From positions 1 through 64,000 of the forward strand of contig CAZYHC010000011.1 of NCBI GenBank assembly GCA_964646625.1: DNA of 64,000 bases, read 5' to 3'. This stretch comes from DAOULT01 sp964646625. GTDB taxonomy: Bacteria > Chloroflexota > Anaerolineae > CAZYHC01. Positions 1-7,022 of this stretch are shown piece after piece. How positions within the stretch are numbered: position 1 is the first letter of the stretch; each line of letters starts with the position of its first letter. The notes beneath the pieces were generated by a model, which saw nothing but the letters and a program-made list of their open reading frames with translations, was not told where the DNA came from and searched no databases. Made by a program: the position numbers and the translations under genes.

Positions 1-1
1 C

Positions 2-208
2 GGTAGTGACCGTGTCTTTGGCATCGCCGTGGACGGGGCGGGCAACGCTTACGTGACGGGATGGACTGCGTCCACCGACTTTCCCACCCAGAACCCCTTT
101 CAAGGGACGTATGGCGGTGGTTGGTCTGATGCCTTTGTCGCCAAGCTTGAGTTGCCTGAAGCAGTCTACCTGCCCGCCATTATGAAAAGCTACGCTCCCT
201 TCCGTTGA
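2..208 (+). CDS. C-terminal fragment of an SBBP-type beta-propeller surface protein
   Basis: The gene enters from the left edge, so only 68 codons are visible, ending at TGA 206-208. The translation contains GIAVDGAGNAYVTGWTASTDFP, shown here only in part as AYVTGWTASTDFP, which is typical of SBBP beta-propeller repeats in secreted bacterial proteins. After the last blade it ends with VYLPAIMKSYAPFR. The YLP-x-x-x-K-S-Y ending resembles the ends of two other secreted propellers in this window. The stop lies directly against a remnant of a jelly-roll domain in another frame (204-425), so this end is probably a product of deletion and frameshift rather than the original C-terminus. The precise role is unknown; an extracellular or surface location is inferred. 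Confidence 0.7.
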   Translation, partial: GSDRVFGIAVDGAGNAYVTGWTASTDFPTQNPFQGTYGGGWSDAFVAKLELPEAVYLPAIMKSYAPFR

Positions 209-425
209 AGTCAAGATTGAGGGCACGACCGTTTTCGAGGACGTCCTCACCTGGGCCACCGCCTATGGCTGCGACGGGCCGCCCAACGACAGTGGATGGC
301 GGCAGGTAACGCTCGATCTGAGCGCCTACAAGGGCCAGACTATCACCCTGCACTTCGAGGTCTGGAACCGGGCCGACAACTGGTACAACACCTGGGCCTA
401 CATCGACGACGTCAGGGTGCAGTAG
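204..425 (+). pseudogene. Remnant of C-terminal jelly-roll domain, out of frame
   Basis: Read from 204, the DNA encodes about 73 residues with no start codon, ending at TAG 423-425. It includes TVFEDVLTWATAYGCDGPP, SAYKGQTITLHFEVWNR and YNTWAYIDDV. It matches nearly residue for residue the last 73 residues of the intact propeller protein at 38874-41531 (AYGCDLPAPND, SAYKGQAITLRFEVWNR, YNTWAYIDDVSLE). The upstream frame stops at 208, so this domain is not translated from that gene. The first half of the jelly roll, present in the intact paralogue, is missing. It reads as the scar of an internal deletion that also shifted frame. Confidence 0.8.
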
Positions 426-513
426 TGCTCTTGGGAGGATGAGCGGGCCGCTCGTTTCCTGCCCGTGTCTCCTACGTCAAAGGTCATCAAAGGTTGGGTT
501 TGAATGACCATGC

Positions 514-568
514 GAAAAGACGCCTCTCCCCAGGGGATGGCCTTGCTCTCCTGGGGCGGCGTCTTTTT
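514..568 (+). terminator. Rho-independent terminator
   Basis: The arms AAAAGACGCC (515-524) and GGCGTCTTTT (558-567) are perfectly complementary. A second inner arm (CTCCCCAGG with CCTGGGG) extends the hairpin, and a T run follows. The structure works on both strands (A run on one side, T run on the other), so it can end the decayed surface-protein transcript and the converging transcript of the small Cys4 gene. Confidence 0.75.
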
Positions 569-612
569 ACGTCGAGTATGGAATACGCATTACATAAAGA
601 TAGCTAATATTG

Positions 613-861
613 TTATCTGATACCAGAGATAAAAAGGGGATGAGTTTCGTCTTCGTCAAAGAAGTCCTCGTCTTCCTCGTCCCAATCCTCTTCGTCGAAC
701 TCGTCGTCCTCGTCTTCCCAATCGTCGTCATCGAGGAGCATTTCTTCCAACTCTTCCATGGTCAGGCAGCCCTGATCGGGATCGAGTTCGATGGCCTCGG
801 AGGTGCACATCATGTTATCCCAGAAGATGCATTCAGTTTGACGGCATATTATTCTTGTCAC
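613..861 (-). CDS. Small Cys4 (DUF1540-like) protein with highly acidic tail
   Basis: This encodes an 82-residue protein. The N-terminus has four cysteines (C6, C11, C19, C32) in the pattern ICRQTEC-x7-C...IELDPDQGC, which resembles the DUF1540 metal-binding module. Residues 35-74 are almost all Asp and Glu. The start is GTG at 861, chosen because AAGGAGG lies 8 nt upstream. The stop of mobB is 1 nt away, so it is the last gene of the moeA-mobB operon. The function is unknown. The acidic stretch is strongly biased and may be disordered; a role linked to metal or molybdenum cofactor handling is suggested only by position. Confidence 0.65.
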   Translation of the reverse strand: MTRIICRQTECIFWDNMMCTSEAIELDPDQGCLTMEELEEMLLDDDDWEDEDDEFDEEDWDEEDEDFFDEDETHPLFISGIR

Positions 862-862
862 G

Positions 863-1372
863 TTAGTTGCCTCCTTGTCTATCGGCTTCCAGGAATTTTT
901 TTTCCAGCAGATCGACGATGCCCACCGCGTCGTCTAAATCGAATTGAGGCACGTTCACGGCGAAAGACTGGTCGGTAGCGATGGCTACCAGCTCTTCCTC
1001 AGCGCATAATAGCTGGCCGCTTCTTTCGCGCCGCGAGACCTCGATCTTGGGCTTATCGCCCCGTTTGTAGCCTTCGGTCAGGATTATGTCCACGTCTGAA
1101 ACCAATTCTGCTATCTGATCGAGGGGCATCTCCTCGTCCAGACGCTTGATGAGGGCCAGCTTGCGGGGCGAGGAAAGGACCACCCTATCGCTGCCGGCCT
1201 GGGCGTGACGCCAGGAATCCTTGCCCGGCCGGTCGAGCTCAAAGCCGTGAGCATCGTGTTTGACAGTAGCCACCCGGTAGCCACGCCGTTTAAGCTCGGC
1301 GATCAACTTTTCCAGGAGGGTGGTCTTGCCCGTGTTGGACTTGCCTACCACAGAGATAATAGGAACCACCAT
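863..1372 (-). CDS. mobB: Molybdopterin-guanine dinucleotide biosynthesis protein B (MobB)
   Basis: This encodes a P-loop GTPase of 169 residues. The N-terminus VPIISVVGKSNTGKTTLLEKLI carries the Walker A motif GKSNTGKT, and VATVKHDAHGFELDRPGKDSWRHAQAG is the family signature region (quoted segments here: TVKHDAHGFELDRPGKDSWR). ILTEGYKRGDKPKIEV follows. MobB assists MobA in attaching GMP to molybdopterin to give the bis-MGD cofactor. The ATG at 1372 is preferred over the in-frame ATG at 1384 because GAGGAG lies 4 nt before it. It lies 28 nt downstream of moeA on the same strand, so the pair is a molybdenum-cofactor operon. No mobA is visible in the window. Confidence 0.93.
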   Translation of the reverse strand: MVVPIISVVGKSNTGKTTLLEKLIAELKRRGYRVATVKHDAHGFELDRPGKDSWRHAQAGSDRVVLSSPRKLALIKRLDEEMPLDQIAELVSDVDIILTEGYKRGDKPKIEVSRRERSGQLLCAEEELVAIATDQSFAVNVPQFDLDDAVGIVDLLEKKFLEADRQGGN

Positions 1373-1400
1373 GTCACTCCTCATTCGACTTCATTAGACT

Positions 1401-2639
1401 TCATTCGACCTCTTCCGGCCAATCGAGCATCTGGACGGTGAGGCGGCTGCCAGCTTTGACCAGGCGCACGTCTTCGGGCACGATAGCCAGGCCGTTGGCC
1501 CTGACCATCGAGGTCAGCACCCCGGAACCCTGTCCGCCGGTGGGATGGGCGTGGTAGCCATCCGCCCGTTTCTCGACCACGACCCGCACAAAGCCGCGCC
1601 GACCGCTGTTCTTCACCTCCTCCTCCACGATAGCCTGGACGGTCGGTTTGCGCAACGTGGTGCGGCCCTGCATCTTGAGGATGGCCGGGCGGGCAAACTG
1701 CTCGAAGGAAACCATGGACGAGACCGGATTGCCCGGCAACCCGATGAGCGGTACACCCTGGATCAGGCCAAAAGCTAGGGGTTTACCCGGCTTCATGCGT
1801 ACCTGCCAGAAGTGCATCTCTCCCTCGGCGTTGAGCACGTCCTTAACCACGTCGTAGTCTCCCACCGAGACGCCCGCCGAAGTCAGGAACAGGTCAACGC
1901 CCTGGGCCAGACCGTGACGTATCTTGGCGGTCAGGTCTGCCACGTTGTCACGGGCGATGCCCAGACGAACGGGCACGCCGCCATAACGTTGCACCAGAGC
2001 GGCGTTGGAATATTCGTTGGAGTTACGTATTTTACCGGGGGTTATAGGGGCGTCGATGGTCAACAGTTCGTCGCCTGTAGCCAGGACCGCCACCCGAGGG
2101 CGACGGATGACCTGCACCGTGCTCCGCCCCAACGAGGCCAAAACGCCGATCTCCTGGGGGCGCAGCACCGTGCCCCTGGTCAGGACCAGCTCTCCCCGGC
2201 GGATGTCCTCGCCGGCTGGCCGCACGTTCCCCCCGGCCGGCACCTGCACGAATATCTTGACCTCCTGGTCGCACTTACCTTCCAGGCCCTCGCTGGTATC
2301 CTCGAAGCGGACCACCGTATCGGCTCCGGCCGGCAAGGGAGCGCCGGTCATGATGCGAATAGCCGTGCCCGGCTCCACCTGCACGTCGGTGGTGTAGCCG
2401 GCGGCCAGGTCGGCTACCACGCACAGCGTGGCCGGACTGTCCTGGCTGGCCCCGGCGATATCGGCCGCCCGCAGAGCATAACCGTCCATAGCCGAGTTGT
2501 CGAAGGGGGGAATGTCCATGTCGGAATAGAGGTCCTCCGCCAGAACCCGGTCCAAAGCATCTACGATAGATACCTCCTCCGGCTCCAGCGGCTTGAGGTG
2601 CCTGAGAATATATTCCAGAGCTTCGTCTACGCTTATCAT
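1401..2639 (-). CDS. moeA: Molybdopterin molybdenumtransferase MoeA
   Basis: This 412-residue protein has the usual MoeA length and domain order. The N-terminal region contains PPFDNSAMDGYALR. The central MoCF-binding domain contains VAVLATGDELL and the active-site stretch TSAGVSVGDYDVVKDVL, followed by MKPGKPLAFG and GLPGNPVSSMVSFEQFARP. The C-terminal barrel ends near residue 412. MoeA inserts molybdate into adenylylated molybdopterin in the cytoplasm. The start is ATG 2639, with AGGTGG 5 nt upstream; two GTG codons just upstream are less likely. A strong promoter sits at 2669-2697. mobB and the small Cys4 gene follow. Confidence 0.95.
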   Translation of the reverse strand: MISVDEALEYILRHLKPLEPEEVSIVDALDRVLAEDLYSDMDIPPFDNSAMDGYALRAADIAGASQDSPATLCVVADLAAGYTTDVQVEPGTAIRIMTGAPLPAGADTVVRFEDTSEGLEGKCDQEVKIFVQVPAGGNVRPAGEDIRRGELVLTRGTVLRPQEIGVLASLGRSTVQVIRRPRVAVLATGDELLTIDAPITPGKIRNSNEYSNAALVQRYGGVPVRLGIARDNVADLTAKIRHGLAQGVDLFLTSAGVSVGDYDVVKDVLNAEGEMHFWQVRMKPGKPLAFGLIQGVPLIGLPGNPVSSMVSFEQFARPAILKMQGRTTLRKPTVQAIVEEEVKNSGRRGFVRVVVEKRADGYHAHPTGGQGSGVLTSMVRANGLAIVPEDVRLVKAGSRLTVQMLDWPEEVE

Positions 2640-2668
2640 GTCCACCACCTGCCGATTTGATTGCTCTT

Positions 2669-2697
2669 AGTATAGTATAAAGATTGCTCCGAGTCAA
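2669..2697 (-). promoter_or_regulatory. Sigma-70-type promoter of the moeA operon
   Basis: On the minus strand TTGACT (2697-2692) and TATACT (2674-2669) are separated by exactly 17 nt. Transcription would begin near 2662, about 23 nt before the moeA start codon. Confidence 0.75.
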
Positions 2698-2714
2698 TAC
2701 CTCTCTTCGGGTCT

Positions 2715-2853
2715 GTCCAGGATTTTAGGCAGGAGAGCGAGTTTCTTCAGAAAAGCTCCAGGCCCCCGTCTCGGGGGCGACTCAGGGGCGCAGCAGCTTG
2801 TTTGGACCGCCCTCGGGGACGAGGGCTATGAGCAGTCGCCAAAATTTCTGGAC
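2715..2853. repeat. MITE-like dispersed element, copy 1
   Basis: This is a 139-bp element without coding capacity. Its ends are inverted relative to one another: GTCCAGGATTTTAGGC at 2715-2730 and GCCAAAATTTCTGGAC at 2838-2853. The interior holds a palindrome (CCCCCGTCTCGGGGG, 2763-2777) and a second GC-rich palindrome (CCCTCGGGGACGAGGG). The same parts in the same order occur at 59124-59263, and a core-only version occurs at 42996-43113. TATGAGCAGTCGCCAAAATT at its right end reappears inverted at 59290-59310. Confidence 0.7.
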
Positions 2854-2866
2854 GCACCCTCTCTCT

Positions 2867-3796
2867 TCACAGGGCTTGACCCTCTAAAAGACCTAACTGG
2901 CGCAGGGCTCTGGCACAGGCTTCTACCCTGTCTGGAGTCGCTTCCGGCAGAGGCGCTCGCACCTGCCCGCCCCGCACCCCACGCCGCTCCAGCATCTTTT
3001 TGAAAAGGGACAATTCTCGTCCATAGCCCATAAGTCTGGCTATGGCGTTGATCTTCTTTTGGATGTTCTGGCAGGCAGCGTAATCGCCTTTCTGGAAAGC
3101 CTCGAACAGGGCCACGAAGATCTCTGGGAAGACGTTGGCGTTGCCTGAGACCGAGGCGCGCACTCCCATGCTCAGGGCCGGGAAGATCAAGCCGTCGCTC
3201 CCTACGACCACGTTGAACGCCCCGCCTCGCACCTCCAGATAGCTGAGGAGTTGGCCCATATCTCCGCTGCTATCCTTAAGGCCGATCACGTTGGCGTGCC
3301 TTTCGGCCAGGGTTCGTACCGCCTGGAGGGAGAGGTTGTGGCCGGTGTTTTGAGGGATGTTGTATAGAAAGATAGGGAAATCCGGCAGGCTGTCGGCCAC
3401 CTTTGAGAAGTGGGCGATCAGGGCCTCTGCTTCCAGGCGATAATAATAAGGGGTGACGATAGAGCAGGCCGCTGCTCCTGTGTGGTGAGCGTGTTGGGCT
3501 AACTCTACGGTCTCTTGAGTGGTGGCCGCGCCTACGTGGGCGATCACAAAGGCCTGTCCCCTGGCGACCTCTAACACCACTTCAGTCACCCGTTTCCGTT
3601 CCTTCAGGCTCAAAAGCGGCCCTTCGCCGGTCGTGCCGCAGGGCATAAGCCCCTGCACCCCTCGCTCGATCAGGAATGCACACAACTGCTCCAGAGCCTT
3701 TTCGTCCACGCCCTGTCCGCCCTCCAGAAACGGGGTCAATAGAGCGGGGATCACTCCCTCAAAAGACCTCCCAGTGGAAGAGAAGTGAGTCTGCAT
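2867..3796 (-). CDS. DapA/NAL-family lyase (4-hydroxy-tetrahydrodipicolinate synthase-like)
   Basis: This 309-residue TIM-barrel class I aldolase has GVIPALLTPF near the N-terminus, the GTTGEGPLLS motif, the PYYYR segment, FLYNIPQNTGHNLS and the Schiff-base lysine segment VIGLKDSSGDM. DapA condenses pyruvate with aspartate semialdehyde for lysine and diaminopimelate synthesis. The same fold also serves N-acetylneuraminate lyase and 2-keto-3-deoxy sugar aldolases, and the sequence alone does not settle the substrate. The ATG at 3796 has GAGG 6 nt upstream and is favoured over the TTG 3 nt earlier. It lies 18 nt downstream of dtd, probably co-transcribed. No other lysine-pathway gene is nearby. 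Confidence 0.88.
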   Translation of the reverse strand: MQTHFSSTGRSFEGVIPALLTPFLEGGQGVDEKALEQLCAFLIERGVQGLMPCGTTGEGPLLSLKERKRVTEVVLEVARGQAFVIAHVGAATTQETVELAQHAHHTGAAACSIVTPYYYRLEAEALIAHFSKVADSLPDFPIFLYNIPQNTGHNLSLQAVRTLAERHANVIGLKDSSGDMGQLLSYLEVRGGAFNVVVGSDGLIFPALSMGVRASVSGNANVFPEIFVALFEAFQKGDYAACQNIQKKINAIARLMGYGRELSLFKKMLERRGVRGGQVRAPLPEATPDRVEACARALRQLGLLEGQAL

Positions 3797-3814
3797 CAAA
3801 TACCTCTTTAGAAA

Positions 3815-4264
3815 TCACAGGCTTTCTGTATCCAGGATGATGGTCACTGGCCCGTCGTTGTGAATTTCCACCAGCATCAAGGCTCCGAAAAGGCCCGTCT
3901 CCACCCGCTTGATGCCCGCTTCCTGGAGCCTGGTCACAAAATATTCCACCAGCAGTTCGGCCCGTTCGGGCGGAGCAGCCTCGGTAAAGCTCGGTCGGCG
4001 CCCTTTACGACAGTTGGCGTATAGCGTGAACTGGGAAATGACCAGGACCTCGGCCTCCAGGTCCAGGGCCGAAAGGTTGGTCTTGCCCTCGGCGTCGGCG
4101 AAAATGCGCAGGTGAGCTATCTTCTGGGCCAGTTTGTCCGCTTCGGCCCTGGTATCGGCCTGGCCTACGCCGAGCAGGATGATCAGGCCCGGCCCGATAG
4201 CGCCCACTGTTTCGCCCTCGACGGCTACCCGCCCCCTGCGGACACGCTGAATCACCGCTCGCAT
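3815..4264 (-). CDS. dtd: D-aminoacyl-tRNA deacylase
   Basis: This 149-residue protein has the typical length of DTD. The two family signatures are visible: SQFTLYANCRKGRRPSF around residues 78-94 and NDGPVTIILDTESL at the C-terminus, which carries the Gly-Pro motif that rejects L-aminoacyl substrates. It hydrolyses D-aminoacyl-tRNAs (and glycyl-tRNA-Ala), protecting translation. The start ATG 4264 is preceded by GGGAGGG. It is the first gene of a likely two-gene unit with the DapA-family lyase. Confidence 0.95.
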   Translation of the reverse strand: MRAVIQRVRRGRVAVEGETVGAIGPGLIILLGVGQADTRAEADKLAQKIAHLRIFADAEGKTNLSALDLEAEVLVISQFTLYANCRKGRRPSFTEAAPPERAELLVEYFVTRLQEAGIKRVETGLFGALMLVEIHNDGPVTIILDTESL

Positions 4265-4422
4265 GGTCTATCCCTCCCCGATCATTATCATTCGCTGTGT
4301 CGGGTCATTATAGCACTTTGGACAGCGTTGTCAAGGTTGCGTATTCACTCAGCTATCGCCACGACCACAAGTCTATTGAGCAAATCCGTGATGTTCATTT
4401 CATATGAAGGGAGTTGGGTTTG

Positions 4423-4452
4423 GGTGACACGTATCTGGGGGCACGTGTCACC
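4423..4452. repeat. Perfect inverted repeat in intergenic region
   Basis: GGTGACACGT (4423-4432) and ACGTGTCACC (4443-4452) form a 10-bp stem with a 10-nt loop. It lies in the 333-nt gene-free stretch between dtd and the deoxynucleoside kinase, upstream of two promoters. There is no T run, so it is more likely a repeat or operator than a terminator. Confidence 0.5.
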
Positions 4453-4477
4453 ATTATGCCCCAAAAACCCATCGCGC

Positions 4478-4506
4478 TTGCGTGATCGCGCATTTTCGAG
4501 TACAAT
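4478..4506 (+). promoter_or_regulatory. Promoter P1 of deoxynucleoside kinase
   Basis: TTGCGT (4478-4483) is separated by 17 nt from TACAAT (4501-4506). It is the upstream member of a tandem pair. The rest of the 4265-4597 gap holds only P2 and the inverted repeat at 4423-4452. Confidence 0.5.
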
Positions 4507-4537
4507 GCGGGCTATGAGAGAAAAGGGGTTTTGTCTA

Positions 4538-4565
4538 TTGTGCGTGTTATTATCTGTGCTATAAT
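4538..4565 (+). promoter_or_regulatory. Promoter P2 of deoxynucleoside kinase
   Basis: TTGTGC (4538-4543), a 16-nt spacer and a consensus TATAAT (4560-4565) lie 32 nt before the start codon. Because the -10 box lies just upstream, it also excludes earlier in-frame start codons for the kinase. Confidence 0.6.
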
Positions 4566-4597
4566 TGGGCCGAACTTTTCTGTGGGAGAGGGGATGG

Positions 4598-5233
4598 ATG
4601 AAGAAATTTATAGCCGTAGCGGGGAACATAGGGGCCGGCAAATCCAGCCTGACTAGGATGCTCAGCGGATATATATACTGGGAACCATTTTACGAGGCGG
4701 TTGACGATAACCCTTACCTGGCCGACTTTTACAAAGACATGCAGACCTGGAGTTTTCATTCGCAGATATTTTTTCTCTCCCGACGCTTGCGTCACCACCG
4801 TCAGATCATCGAGCATCCCGGCACGGTGGTCCAGGATCGCACCGTGTACGAGGACGCCGAAATTTTTGCCAAAAACCTCTATCTGCGGGGGCACATGGCT
4901 GAGCGCGATTACCAGAGCTATCGTGCCCTGTACGAGACGGTCATCGAGATCATGCCTCCCCCGGACCTGGTGATCTATCTGCGGGCCTCGGTGCCCACCC
5001 TGCAACGTCGCATCGCCCAGCGTGGTCGCGACTTTGAGCAGGACATTGCCCCCGAGTACCTGGAACAGCTTAACACGCTCTACGAGGAGTGGATCGAGCA
5101 CTTCGATCTGTGCCCCGTGTTGACGGTCCCCACCGATAACCTAGACTTCGTCCACAAAGACGAGCACCTGGAACTGATTGCCGCCAGGGTGCTGGACAAG
5201 CTGCACGGCAAAGAAGAGGTCGTTTTCCACTGA
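4598..5233 (+). CDS. Deoxynucleoside kinase (dAK/dGK family)
   Basis: This 211-residue P-loop kinase carries KKFIAVAGNIGAGKSSLTRML (core AGNIGAGKSS, Walker A), a substrate-binding helix QIFFLSRRLRHH, the catalytic DRT motif in VVQDRTVYEDAEIFAKNL, and a lid region LQRRIAQRGRDFEQDI. The family phosphorylates deoxyadenosine, deoxyguanosine or deoxycytidine in purine and pyrimidine salvage; which one cannot be said here. ATG 4598 is selected because the -10 box at 4560-4565 precedes it closely and GGGAGAGGGG is adjacent. It is monocistronic, followed by an AGGTGCCTGGCAC hairpin. Confidence 0.9.
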   Translation: MKKFIAVAGNIGAGKSSLTRMLSGYIYWEPFYEAVDDNPYLADFYKDMQTWSFHSQIFFLSRRLRHHRQIIEHPGTVVQDRTVYEDAEIFAKNLYLRGHMAERDYQSYRALYETVIEIMPPPDLVIYLRASVPTLQRRIAQRGRDFEQDIAPEYLEQLNTLYEEWIEHFDLCPVLTVPTDNLDFVHKDEHLELIAARVLDKLHGKEEVVFH

Positions 5234-5239
5234 GAAGCC

Positions 5240-5302
5240 CAGGTGCCTGGCACTTTCAACAGCGAACGTTCGTTAGCGAACGTTCGTTGTGCCAGGCACC
5301 TG
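5240..5302. repeat. AGGTGCCTGGCAC palindromic repeat, copy 1
   Basis: CAGGTGCCTGGCAC (5240-5253) and GTGCCAGGCACCTG (5289-5302) are perfect inverted arms. The loop holds two direct copies of AGCGAACGTTCGTT (5261-5274, 5275-5288), each itself partly palindromic. Related copies lie at 11067-11113 and 36747-36779, with half sites near 15371 and 59343. Confidence 0.75.
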
Positions 5303-5333
5303 CAATCCGTGGCCCGTTTTCCGAGTCTCTCAC

Positions 5334-6188
5334 TCAGGGCCGAGCATCCCTTTCCATCAAGATCAAACTCCCCCTGGGAAGGCCAAAGTGCCTGGCCACC
5401 GCCGCACACTTGGCTTGCAACAGGAAATAGAGGTGGTGATGGGCGACGCTGAAGGACTCGAAGTTGCCCTGGCCTTTGGAAATAACCAACTCGGCTTCTT
5501 CGTAAGCGGCCATGAACTCCGGGGAGGCCAGCTCGAAATCGACGCCCACGCTATTGTGGCCGGTAGTGATCACCCGGCTCACCTGGTCCATGCCGGCGGC
5601 CAGGGCATCTTCCAGGGTCGCGTCGTTTATAATGGGGCCTCCTTTGACCACGTAGGTGATTTTATCAGGGCCGATCTCTTCCACCAGAACGCGATCAAAG
5701 ACCACTTCGCCGGCGTTGTCGCCCACGAAGAGGATGGGCTGTGCCCTCTCCACGTCCTCTCTAAAAGAGGCGTAGTGGTCGATGGTCAGACTTTTTTGCA
5801 GCACTCGTTCCACCTCGGCCCTGACGTCCAGGTCGCCCATGGTGCTCACGTCGATGATGTTGCCCGCCACGGCCACGTAAACGGCCATCAATAGGGGGTC
5901 GGGGGCCTCCTGGACCATCGCTTTCAGCTCAGGATAGAGGCTTACGGCCACGGCGTTGTGTCTTTGCTTCATCTCTCGAAAGGGGTCGTCCACCCCCGTC
6001 ATCTCCCGCATGATGCGGAAGGCTATGGAGGTGGACTGGGCGGGTCTCATCTGGCGGGGCAGTTTGGACATGGCGTCGGCCACAGCCAGGCTCACCTCCC
6101 AGATCAGGTCTTCGTCGTCGGTGAGGGCACGCATCACTTCCTGAACCTGTCGTTGGTTACAAAGGATACAATCGGCATATAGATCCAT
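5334..6188 (-). CDS. DUF89 / ARMT1-like metal-dependent phosphatase
   Basis: This 284-residue protein starts MDLYADCILCNQRQ, the CxxC-containing N-terminus usual for the prokaryotic DUF89 family. Further signatures are FVGDNAGEVVFDRVLVEEI, VVKGGPIINDATLEDA, and the late VISKGQGNFESF, whose Asp, Asn and Lys residues form the metal and phosphate site in the family. These enzymes are damage-control phosphatases acting on phosphorylated metabolites. An upstream in-frame ATG at 6281 would add 31 residues encoded across a terminator-like hairpin, so ATG 6188 is chosen. GGAGG lies rather far (about 14 nt) upstream. Confidence 0.85.
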   Translation of the reverse strand: MDLYADCILCNQRQVQEVMRALTDDEDLIWEVSLAVADAMSKLPRQMRPAQSTSIAFRIMREMTGVDDPFREMKQRHNAVAVSLYPELKAMVQEAPDPLLMAVYVAVAGNIIDVSTMGDLDVRAEVERVLQKSLTIDHYASFREDVERAQPILFVGDNAGEVVFDRVLVEEIGPDKITYVVKGGPIINDATLEDALAAGMDQVSRVITTGHNSVGVDFELASPEFMAAYEEAELVISKGQGNFESFSVAHHHLYFLLQAKCAAVARHFGLPRGSLILMERDARP

Positions 6189-6227
6189 GAATCTGGAGCT
6201 TACCTCCTCAGCTAAAACTTGTTCATT

Positions 6228-6308
6228 AAGAAAAGACCCCGCCTGGGGAGGCGAGGCCCTTTCCCGTTGGCCGGGGTTCACCTAATAACGAGGAGGTGAG
6301 CCCCGGCC
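6228..6308 (-). promoter_or_regulatory. Tandem hairpins between tRNA-fMet and DUF89 gene, possible attenuator
   Basis: On the minus strand a first hairpin pairs GGCCGGGG-c-TCACCT with AGGTGA-a-CCCCGGCC (6308-6269). A second pairs CCTCGCCT with AGGCGGGG (6256-6237) and runs into TCTTTTCTT, making it an intrinsic terminator. The DUF89 gene begins about 40 nt later. Either this simply ends the tRNA transcript or it attenuates DUF89 expression. A small open frame with a strong ribosome site overlaps the first hairpin. Confidence 0.5.
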
Positions 6309-6331
6309 TTACTGGTTATGCTACAGTCCAT
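6278..6331 (-). CDS. Possible 17-residue leader peptide
   Basis: ATG 6331 lies 6 to 7 nt after AGGAGGTG and opens a frame MDCSITSKAGAHLLVIR ending at TGA 6280-6278. Its last codons lie inside the GGCCGGGG hairpin, and a terminator follows, which is the layout of ribosome-mediated attenuation. There is no run of a single regulated amino acid, only HLLVI, so the signal, if any, is unclear. It may be coincidence. Confidence 0.3.
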   Translation of the reverse strand: MDCSITSKAGAHLLVIR

Positions 6332-6363
6332 TGGCATCACCTCCTATGACTATGATAGCTCAC

Positions 6364-6391
6364 GCGCAAGTGAACCAGGCCCCACTTGCGC
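6364..6391. repeat. Perfect inverted repeat downstream of tRNA-fMet
   Basis: GCGCAAGTG (6364-6372) and CACTTGCGC (6383-6391) form a 9-bp stem with a 10-nt loop, 12 nt beyond the tRNA 3' end. There is no T run. It may help end the tRNA transcript or aid 3' processing. Confidence 0.45.
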
Positions 6392-6402
6392 TTGTTCCGA
6401 GG

Positions 6403-6474
6403 TAGCGGGGACAGGACTCGAACCTGTGACCTCTGGGTTATGAGCCCAGCGAGCTGCCACTGCTCCACCCCGCA
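6403..6474 (-). tRNA. tRNA-Met (CAU), initiator type
   Basis: The minus strand folds as a cloverleaf: acceptor UGCGGGG with CCCCGCU, a D arm GGAGC/GCUC, anticodon arm with three GC pairs (UGGG-CUCAUAA-CCCA), and a T arm with GGTTCGAGTCC. The anticodon is CAU. The three consecutive GC pairs in the anticodon stem and the unpaired 1:72 position (U-U here, C-A in E. coli) mark an initiator tRNA. CCA is not fully encoded (ACCT follows). Confidence 0.92.
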
Positions 6475-6505
6475 CTATGATCATATTATACTACGTCCTG
6501 GCCTT

Positions 6506-6946
6506 TTAGTCAAGGAACTCAAAAAGGGCCATGAAGTCGGCCGGAGAGCTGTCAAAAAAGAGGGCCCACCACTCCCGCCAGCAGGATTTAGCCCCGCTTG
6601 GCTCCGTTGAGGGCCGCACCGGCTGGGGCGGAGGCGTAGCCTGGCGCACGATGGGTCTGACAATAACCACCGTCTCTCCTGGCCGGCTCCATCTCAACTC
6701 CTGGCGCGCCGCTTTCTCCACGTATTCGTCGGTCTGCACGTAGGCTTTGAGCGCCAGCAGACGTTGTTGTTCCTGGCGGGCGGCCGCCACCTCCTGTTCC
6801 AGTCTATCCACTTCCTGTTGGATGCGGTAATTGATGGCGGCCTTGCGGCCAAAATCGATCACCAGAGAGAGAGCCACGATAGCCACAATGATGGCCACGA
6901 ATTGGGTAAAAGATATGATGCCGGAACGTTTCACCCTTGTCGCCAT
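6506..6946 (-). CDS. FtsB/DivIC-like septum formation initiator
   Basis: This 146-residue single-pass protein has a basic N-terminus MATRVKRSG, one membrane segment (about residues 13-33, FVAIIVAIVALSLVIDF), a coiled coil with IQQEVDRLEQEVAAARQEQQRL, and the family signature DEYVEKAARQELRWSRPGET followed by a Pro-rich region. FtsB/DivIC proteins bind FtsL and link to FtsQ/DivIB in the divisome at the cytoplasmic membrane. The start ATG 6946 has GAGAGGGT just upstream. A longer frame would run through tRNA-Leu and is rejected. It sits between the two tRNA genes on the same strand. Confidence 0.8.
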   Translation of the reverse strand: MATRVKRSGIISFTQFVAIIVAIVALSLVIDFGRKAAINYRIQQEVDRLEQEVAAARQEQQRLLALKAYVQTDEYVEKAARQELRWSRPGETVVIVRPIVRQATPPPQPVRPSTEPSGAKSCWREWWALFFDSSPADFMALFEFLD

Positions 6947-7022
6947 CTCTACCCTCTCTGAAACCGGAACCGGGATGATAAATCCCAGAACGACCTCGGG
7001 CCGGTCTGGGAGATCATGTTTA

